Below are positions 59,949 to 64,000 of a stretch of 64,000 bases of DNA, one piece after another (within the stretch, counting starts at the first letter, position 1; the number at the start of each line of letters is the position of its first letter). The DNA lies in IMG/VR virus record IMGVR_UViG_3300034073_003245, positions 21,717 through 85,716 of that record; one strand, 5' to 3'. Position numbers and translations under genes: made by a program. The stretch is from a virus. The notes below the pieces were generated by a model that searched no databases, was not told the origin of the DNA, and saw nothing but the letters and a program-made list of their open reading frames with translations.

Positions 59949-60127
59949 TGCATTACGACCCTAGCGCCGACCCAAAAGTTATTGCAAAGGCAAGGCAGCA
60001 GGAACAAGACGGCACAAAAAAGGCTCAGCAGGCAATGATCCTTACTGGGTTCATGCCAATAGAAGAGGTCTTTGAGAAGATGTTCGGAGCAAAGTTGGAG
60101 ATAGACGAAGAGGACACGAACGTATGA
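59948..60127 (+). CDS. Small helical protein (59 aa)
   Basis: A 59-residue protein. The ATG at 59948 is chosen since it shares a base with the previous stop; a TTG one codon earlier is rejected. The sequence (DPSADPKVIAKARQQEQDGT, then QQAMILTGFMPIEEVFEKMF) is helical, with an acidic end. The last four bases overlap the next start. Function unknown. Confidence 0.65.
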   Translation: MHYDPSADPKVIAKARQQEQDGTKKAQQAMILTGFMPIEEVFEKMFGAKLEIDEEDTNV

Positions 60128-60816
60128 ATGCCATTATCAACATCTACGAAGACAGCAAATGGCCAGTTTTTGATCCCAAGTATGCCCTGGAACTAAAGAG
60201 CGAATACCCAGAAATCTGGGTCAAGGGCGGCGGTTCTGTTTCTGACTATGCAAACACAGTTCTTCTAGACATTATTGACAACGGCGGGATCGCGGAGACT
60301 CCTGAGCAAGTTGAAATACTTGAGATGAGAGAGGCCTACCTAAACCGGCAGGCAAAGAATCTTTCAGTCGCTGGAGACATAGGAAGAGTCAAGTGGCTGG
60401 GGACGCTTGATAGTGAATCCATTATGAAGAAGTCAATCAACCAGGAAGTTTCGCGCTTTCACCAGAGAAGTGAATGGATTGAGACCAAGTCCGCAAAACT
60501 AAGAGACCCAAAGGGTGGGCTTACTGCCGCCGGAAGAAAGCACTTCAAGAAAAAAGAAGGTGCGAATCTCAAGCCCGGCGTAAAGGGTCCTGCAAATACT
60601 CCGGAAAAGATGCGCCGCAAGGGATCATTTCTAACTAGATTTTTCACGAATCCTTCCGGTCCGATGACAGACGAAAAGGGCAGGCCAACACGGCTAGCGC
60701 TATCTGCCGCCGCATGGGGAGAGCCAGTCCCCAAGAATGCTGCCGACGCGGCGAAACTTGCGGCAAAGGGAAGAAGAATGCTTGAACGCTATGAGAGAAC
60801 AAAGAAGAAAAAATGA
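60124..60816 (+). CDS. Phage protein with DUF6321-like C-terminal domain
   Basis: A 230-residue protein. Its last 110 residues (DPKGGLTAAGRKHFKKKEGA, NLKPGVKGPANTPEKMRRKG, SFLTRFFTNPSGPMTDEKGR, PTRLALSAAAWGEPVPK) match what I recall of the DUF6321 family, which is widely seen in phage genomes and is very basic. The N-terminal part (SEYPEIWVKGGGSVSDYANT) is a separate domain. The basic C-terminus suggests binding to nucleic acid or to the capsid. The exact family number is from memory and should be checked. Confidence 0.7.
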   Translation: MNAIINIYEDSKWPVFDPKYALELKSEYPEIWVKGGGSVSDYANTVLLDIIDNGGIAETPEQVEILEMREAYLNRQAKNLSVAGDIGRVKWLGTLDSESIMKKSINQEVSRFHQRSEWIETKSAKLRDPKGGLTAAGRKHFKKKEGANLKPGVKGPANTPEKMRRKGSFLTRFFTNPSGPMTDEKGRPTRLALSAAAWGEPVPKNAADAAKLAAKGRRMLERYERTKKKK

Positions 60817-61085
60817 GCGACAACATTGACGGCCTCAAGAAGAGGCAGATTGAAATGTACGAAATGTTTGAGGAAATTGCCGAGAAGTACGGCAAGTGGG
60901 ACCAGGGCAACGGAGCAAACGGCGCCCACTATATGGATAAGCATCCATTTGTAAAAGACGGCATGGTTTGCTCTAATTGTTCCTTTTTTATTGGCGGAAG
61001 AGCATGTGAAATCGTATCTGGGGACATCGCCCCAGAAGCGATCTGCAAACTTTGGGTTATTAAAGAGTCTCTTCTTAAAAAGTAA
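60813..61085 (+). CDS. Small four-cysteine protein, HiPIP-like
   Basis: A 90-residue protein, overlapping the previous stop by four bases. The last half contains C53-x2-C56-x8-C65-x12-C78 (MVCSNCSFFIGGRACEIVSG and ICKLWVI). This is close to the four-cysteine pattern of high-potential iron-sulfur proteins, where a C-x2-C is followed by two single cysteines and an aromatic C-x-L-W. A zinc or iron-sulfur site is likely. Short proteins of this type are seen in many phage head modules. The gene ends against the convergent reductase gene. Confidence 0.65.
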   Translation: MSDNIDGLKKRQIEMYEMFEEIAEKYGKWDQGNGANGAHYMDKHPFVKDGMVCSNCSFFIGGRACEIVSGDIAPEAICKLWVIKESLLKK

Positions 61086-63131
61086 CTACTTAGAGTTCTC
61101 TTTTACAAACTTGACTTCACAGGCATCTGTTGTACAGTAAGCCTCTCCGATGGCGTCGTGCGCCATGCCGCCGTAAACGCCGGAGAAGTCAATCTCAAAC
61201 AACTCACCTATATATGAGTTGTACTCTTCTTCCGTGATTTGCGTGTACGGCATTTGCGGATACGTGTGGTTACCCTGAGGTAAAAACGAGACAGTCTTAA
61301 GTTGGCCGTCATACATATGGAGTACAGTGCCCACATGTTCCTTTTCTTTTTCCGCATCAAAAGAAATGGTAACAGAAACGGAGTTGTCCGACCAGTAACG
61401 CTGGGCGACTGCGGCAAGTGACATCTTTTCAAAGATTGTTACGTCAACTTCAGACCTGAGAGCGTCTGATTTGATAGGGAAGAAAACAACTGACGTAGTT
61501 TCCGGGGACTCGGAAGCCTGCTCAACCCTATAGTTGGCCATCTTGAAAAGCGGAAGCATCGGATCGTCGTTGGCAAACCTGATTGCCCGCAGGAAATAGC
61601 GGCCGCCTGGCGTCCAGTGAACACCGGGGGACTCGCCGGCAAGAATTGAAACAGTCCCAGATGGCTTGATAGTCGTCATCTTGATTGACTCACGAATTCC
61701 GAGCCACTCCGAGTAGAGGACATCATATGACTTCACCACTGAGTATCCCTGATCCATCCACTCGCGCAAAACTGGCATGCCACGGTTGTCGGCAAAGTTT
61801 GCAACACCCGACATTGACGCCCCAATGCGCCTATTGCGCTGCATGATCGCATTCGTCTCTTCCCAGTGTGTTGGGAGAAGAGTGACAGTCTTGGCATAAA
61901 GATACGCGAACTTCAGTGTGCGCTTGTAGTCGTCCAATGATTCGTGCCTATTGAGATACGTCTCAACCAGAGTGCAGCACTCATATGACTCAAGTGATTG
62001 TTCAGCACATGGGTTATATCCCGCAACTCGCCAGTCTTTGTTGTTTGCCGGGTCAGCGAGTCTGCCGTACTTTCTGGACATATCAAGCCAGATAACTCCA
62101 GGCTCTCCATTGAGGGCAATTCCATCAACGATATTGGAAAGGTCTGCGCCGACATGGGTTTCAACGGAGTTGTTTGACATCCAGCCCCAGCCGGGATTGT
62201 CGGAGTCATATGAGTTGCGTTCTGGAAAAACCGATGAATTCTTGAGGTTGAGGAAATCTTCGTCGTCGGCAGAGCCGATCAGAAGTTCCGCAGAGCGCCT
62301 GACGTTCCCAGAAACAACGCAAACGCCGATCATGTTGCCGATGTCTGCGATATCAACCTTTGTAAGTTTCTGGCCATCGCGTCCAGTGAACATCTTTCTG
62401 ATGTGGCTGTGCAATTTCTCAAGAGGGGCGGAACCCGCTGCTGTACCACCGAATGTCTTGATCGGAGTACCGGCAGGGCGTATTTGAGAGTAATCAAACT
62501 CAACAATGTTCTGGTCTGGCTTGAGGTATGAATTGAGGAGTAGGACGAGAGAGGAAACCCAACCCTCACGGCTGTCTTCAATCACTTCGGTAATCACGTC
62601 CTTCTTTGGCTCGCAAATAGTGAAGTCCTTCTCGGCTCCCTTGTTGTCAAAACCAACACCAACGCCAAGCATTGATGCCTCCATGAGGAATGCAAAAGGC
62701 TTGGCTGGATTGTTCTTTGTCATTTCGGCAGTGGAAACAAATGCGCAGTTCTGAAGGGCGGCGGAGTTCTTGTGAACGTTTACAAGCGGCGTACCCATAA
62801 CCCAAAGGCCGCGCCCAGGAGGTGTCCACTTCAGGTGGAACAATCTGTCAAAAGCCTCTTTTGCTGAAGCCTGTGCTTTAGCGTCATTCCATGGCAAACG
62901 GTTGGTCTTGCAGTGCTCTTTCTGCAGTGAGTACATGCCATTGATGACACGCTCGCACACATCAACCCAGGTTTCCTTTGTTCCGTCCTCCTTGAGTCTG
63001 GAATACGTGCGGAGGAACGTTATTTCACCAACAGAGTTGCCACCAACGTCGGAATAGCCAAAGGGTGGTTTTTTGTCCTTGTAACCAGAGACAAATTCCT
63101 CGCTAAGACGAAAAGAGAAAATAGAGGACAC
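61086..63131 (-). CDS. nrdJ: Class II (B12-dependent) ribonucleotide reductase
   Basis: A 681-residue protein from a GTG, matching the monomeric adenosylcobalamin-dependent ribonucleoside-triphosphate reductases (RTPR). The key residues align with the known enzyme: C129 (QNCAF), C375 and E377 in YNPCAEQ, C386 in YECC (11 residues after C375, as in the Lactobacillus enzyme), and the C-terminal pair C666-x4-C671 (YCTTDACEV). FLMEASMLGVGVGFD and TIKPSGTVSILAGESPG are family motifs. It makes dNTPs for phage replication without a radical-generating partner. It would need host cobalamin. No thioredoxin or other NTP-synthesis gene is in the window. Confidence 0.95.
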   Translation of the reverse strand: MSSIFSFRLSEEFVSGYKDKKPPFGYSDVGGNSVGEITFLRTYSRLKEDGTKETWVDVCERVINGMYSLQKEHCKTNRLPWNDAKAQASAKEAFDRLFHLKWTPPGRGLWVMGTPLVNVHKNSAALQNCAFVSTAEMTKNNPAKPFAFLMEASMLGVGVGFDNKGAEKDFTICEPKKDVITEVIEDSREGWVSSLVLLLNSYLKPDQNIVEFDYSQIRPAGTPIKTFGGTAAGSAPLEKLHSHIRKMFTGRDGQKLTKVDIADIGNMIGVCVVSGNVRRSAELLIGSADDEDFLNLKNSSVFPERNSYDSDNPGWGWMSNNSVETHVGADLSNIVDGIALNGEPGVIWLDMSRKYGRLADPANNKDWRVAGYNPCAEQSLESYECCTLVETYLNRHESLDDYKRTLKFAYLYAKTVTLLPTHWEETNAIMQRNRRIGASMSGVANFADNRGMPVLREWMDQGYSVVKSYDVLYSEWLGIRESIKMTTIKPSGTVSILAGESPGVHWTPGGRYFLRAIRFANDDPMLPLFKMANYRVEQASESPETTSVVFFPIKSDALRSEVDVTIFEKMSLAAVAQRYWSDNSVSVTISFDAEKEKEHVGTVLHMYDGQLKTVSFLPQGNHTYPQMPYTQITEEEYNSYIGELFEIDFSGVYGGMAHDAIGEAYCTTDACEVKFVKENSK

Positions 63132-63201
63132 CTTTAACTTCTTTCTGAACCAAAATAACGCTAGGGAATCAATAATACAGGAGTGCTGGCCCGTGCCTCA
63201 G

Positions 63202-63510
63202 TCAAAGAATTCCCAAATCACGAGCCTCGTCAACGGTCACGTAAGAGCCCTTGTGATGCTTGACAACTTTCGCTTTTGTGAACGGAGTGATTTGACGCTC
63301 TTCGTAGATTGTTTCCTCAATGAGGACTGTTTTTTCAACCATCAAGTTCTCAATCAACCCGCCAAGGCCTATTATTTTTTGCGGAGGAGGAGAGTCTCCG
63401 GTACAATCACCAGTCGGGTGACCACAGACTGGACAAGGAGAACGATCAGCCCTTATAATTGAAACGCTATCACCGAGTCTCTCAGTGTTTGGGTCTCGGA
63501 AGGCTGACAT
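63202..63510 (-). CDS. Small zinc-ribbon protein upstream of the reductase
   Basis: A 102-residue protein on the same strand as the reductase, 70 bases upstream of its start. Residues 26-36 (CPVCGHPTGDC) give a compact zinc-binding loop with three cysteines and a histidine. The remainder (IENLMVEKTVLIEETIYEER, KAKVVKHHKGSYVTVDEARD) is a small domain. Similar short proteins are common in actinophages, usually unassigned. Confidence 0.65.
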   Translation of the reverse strand: MSAFRDPNTERLGDSVSIIRADRSPCPVCGHPTGDCTGDSPPPQKIIGLGGLIENLMVEKTVLIEETIYEERQITPFTKAKVVKHHKGSYVTVDEARDLGIL

Positions 63511-63526
63511 AAGACAATCTTAACAC

Positions 63527-63598
63527 GCCCCCGTCGTCTACTGGTTAGGACCCGACTCTTATAAAGTCGTTAAGGTGGTTCAATTCCACCCGGGGGTA
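63527..63598 (+). tRNA. tRNA with anticodon TAT (Ile, codon ATA)
   Basis: A full cloverleaf can be drawn. Acceptor GCCCCCG pairs with CGGGGGT and discriminator A598. The D stem is GTCT/GGAC, and the anticodon stem CGACT/AGTCG has loop CTTATAA (anticodon TAT at 63560-63562). The T arm GGTGG/CCACC carries TTCAATT. No CCA is encoded. Anticodon TAT reads the isoleucine codon ATA, common in many phage genes here but not seen in the capsid gene. The body looks partly Glu/Asp-like, so charging with Ile is not certain. It lies on the strand opposite its neighbours. Confidence 0.8.
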
Positions 63599-64000
63599 CT
63601 AGTCCACAATTTGGACGTGAAAACCCATTTTTAAGAGCCGCTCAATGACCTCTGATTCATCATACTCTCCTAGGTAGTAGGTTTCATTGAGAGTTTTGTA
63701 GAGCATCGCCGGATAACTGCGGTCTCTTAGGACATTCATTGCCCCCTGTGGGTAAACACTGAGGCGACCGAAGTTCACTCTTTTCTTTTCCCCGTACTTA
63801 TAGGGGAGAGAAACAAGCGAAACCATCGGGGAAGTGTCTAGATGATCTTTGGGAATTTCAACATGCGTCACCGTAAGGCACTCATTTACCGTGTCGCCCT
63901 GCTCCACGAAAGCCTTGGCTAAATCAAGTCCTTTTGTTTTTGCGAGGTCGTTGGAACAGTAGCCTTCGGCAATCATGGAAATAGCGTCTACTTCCCAGTA
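63599..64000 (-). CDS. Conserved-looking protein, partial at right edge
   Basis: The frame is open from the window edge to a TAG at 63599. An internal ATG at 63976 would give 125 residues, but the frame continues upstream without a stop (YWEVDAIS before it), so the start probably lies outside the window. The sequence (MIAEGYCSNDLAKTKGLDLA, EQGDTVNECLTVTHVEI, then YPAMLYKTLNETYYLGEYD) is not one I recognise. It ends next to the tRNA. Confidence 0.6.
   Translation of the reverse strand, partial: YWEVDAISMIAEGYCSNDLAKTKGLDLAKAFVEQGDTVNECLTVTHVEIPKDHLDTSPMVSLVSLPYKYGEKKRVNFGRLSVYPQGAMNVLRDRSYPAMLYKTLNETYYLGEYDESEVIERLLKMGFHVQIVD

Noticed and set aside
61079-61091. Terminator between the convergent genes at 61085/61086
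   Set aside because: Only a short AAGTA/TACTT inverted repeat is present at the junction and it lacks GC pairs or T-run.
1-64000. CRISPR array, integrase, insertion sequence or attachment site
   Set aside because: No evenly spaced direct repeats, no recombinase motif and no terminal inverted repeats were found on either strand.

Overview
The window is a long stretch of a tailed bacteriophage genome, with no host chromosome visible. It encodes a contractile-tail (myovirus-type) particle: tail sheath, tail tube, gp25-like and J-like baseplate proteins and a gpD/gp27-like hub. The head is HK97-type, with portal, S78-type prohead protease and HK97-fold capsid protein. Base composition is moderate, Shine-Dalgarno sites are AGGAG-like, and GTG/TTG starts and 1- or 4-base stop/start overlaps are frequent. 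The host is not proven; the gene style is compatible with an actinobacterium, for example a freshwater one, but this is only an inference.

Layout. Positions 1-24.5 kb (minus strand) form the tail and connector block. In transcription order it holds an Arg/Gly-rich protein, head-tail connectors, sheath, tube, a tail chaperone with a probable frameshift extension, tape measure, hub, baseplate, then an array of at least seven fibre-like genes interleaved with three micro-ORFs. Positions 24.6-32.2 kb (minus) form a compact DNA-metabolism operon that begins with the large terminase. It continues with a Rad52-like annealing protein, Cas4/RecB-like nuclease, HNH and RuvC nucleases, and a cassette of two ParB-like proteins around a PAPS-reductase-like PP-loop enzyme (IbrA/IbrB-like). 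At about 32.2 kb transcription diverges.

Positions 32.3-61.1 kb (plus) hold the head block: a small membrane protein, a portal with a MuF-like tail, then an exceptional region of about 23 kb between the start of the prohead protease gene and the major capsid gene. The protease is the first domain of a 2,298-residue protein. It is followed by an acidic PepSY-like protein, a 1,902-residue protein with an HEMVH metallopeptidase motif, two proteins with likely kinase-fold C-termini, and a 778-residue protein with a Zeta-toxin-like kinase domain. Four of these share a short motif, RGMASR, 17 times in all, with varied codons. Three share a D-x-D-x-D-G loop module, and three share spaced cysteine pairs. 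I read this as a candidate protease-processed polyprotein system that packs head-internal or injected effectors; this is inference. The major capsid gene ends at a strong terminator and is followed by five small head-completion-type genes.

Positions 61.1-64 kb (minus) hold a B12-dependent (class II) ribonucleotide reductase, a small zinc-ribbon protein, a tRNA with anticodon TAT (plus strand), and a partial gene running off the right edge. No integrase, repressor, CRISPR array, insertion sequence or free-standing endolysin was seen.
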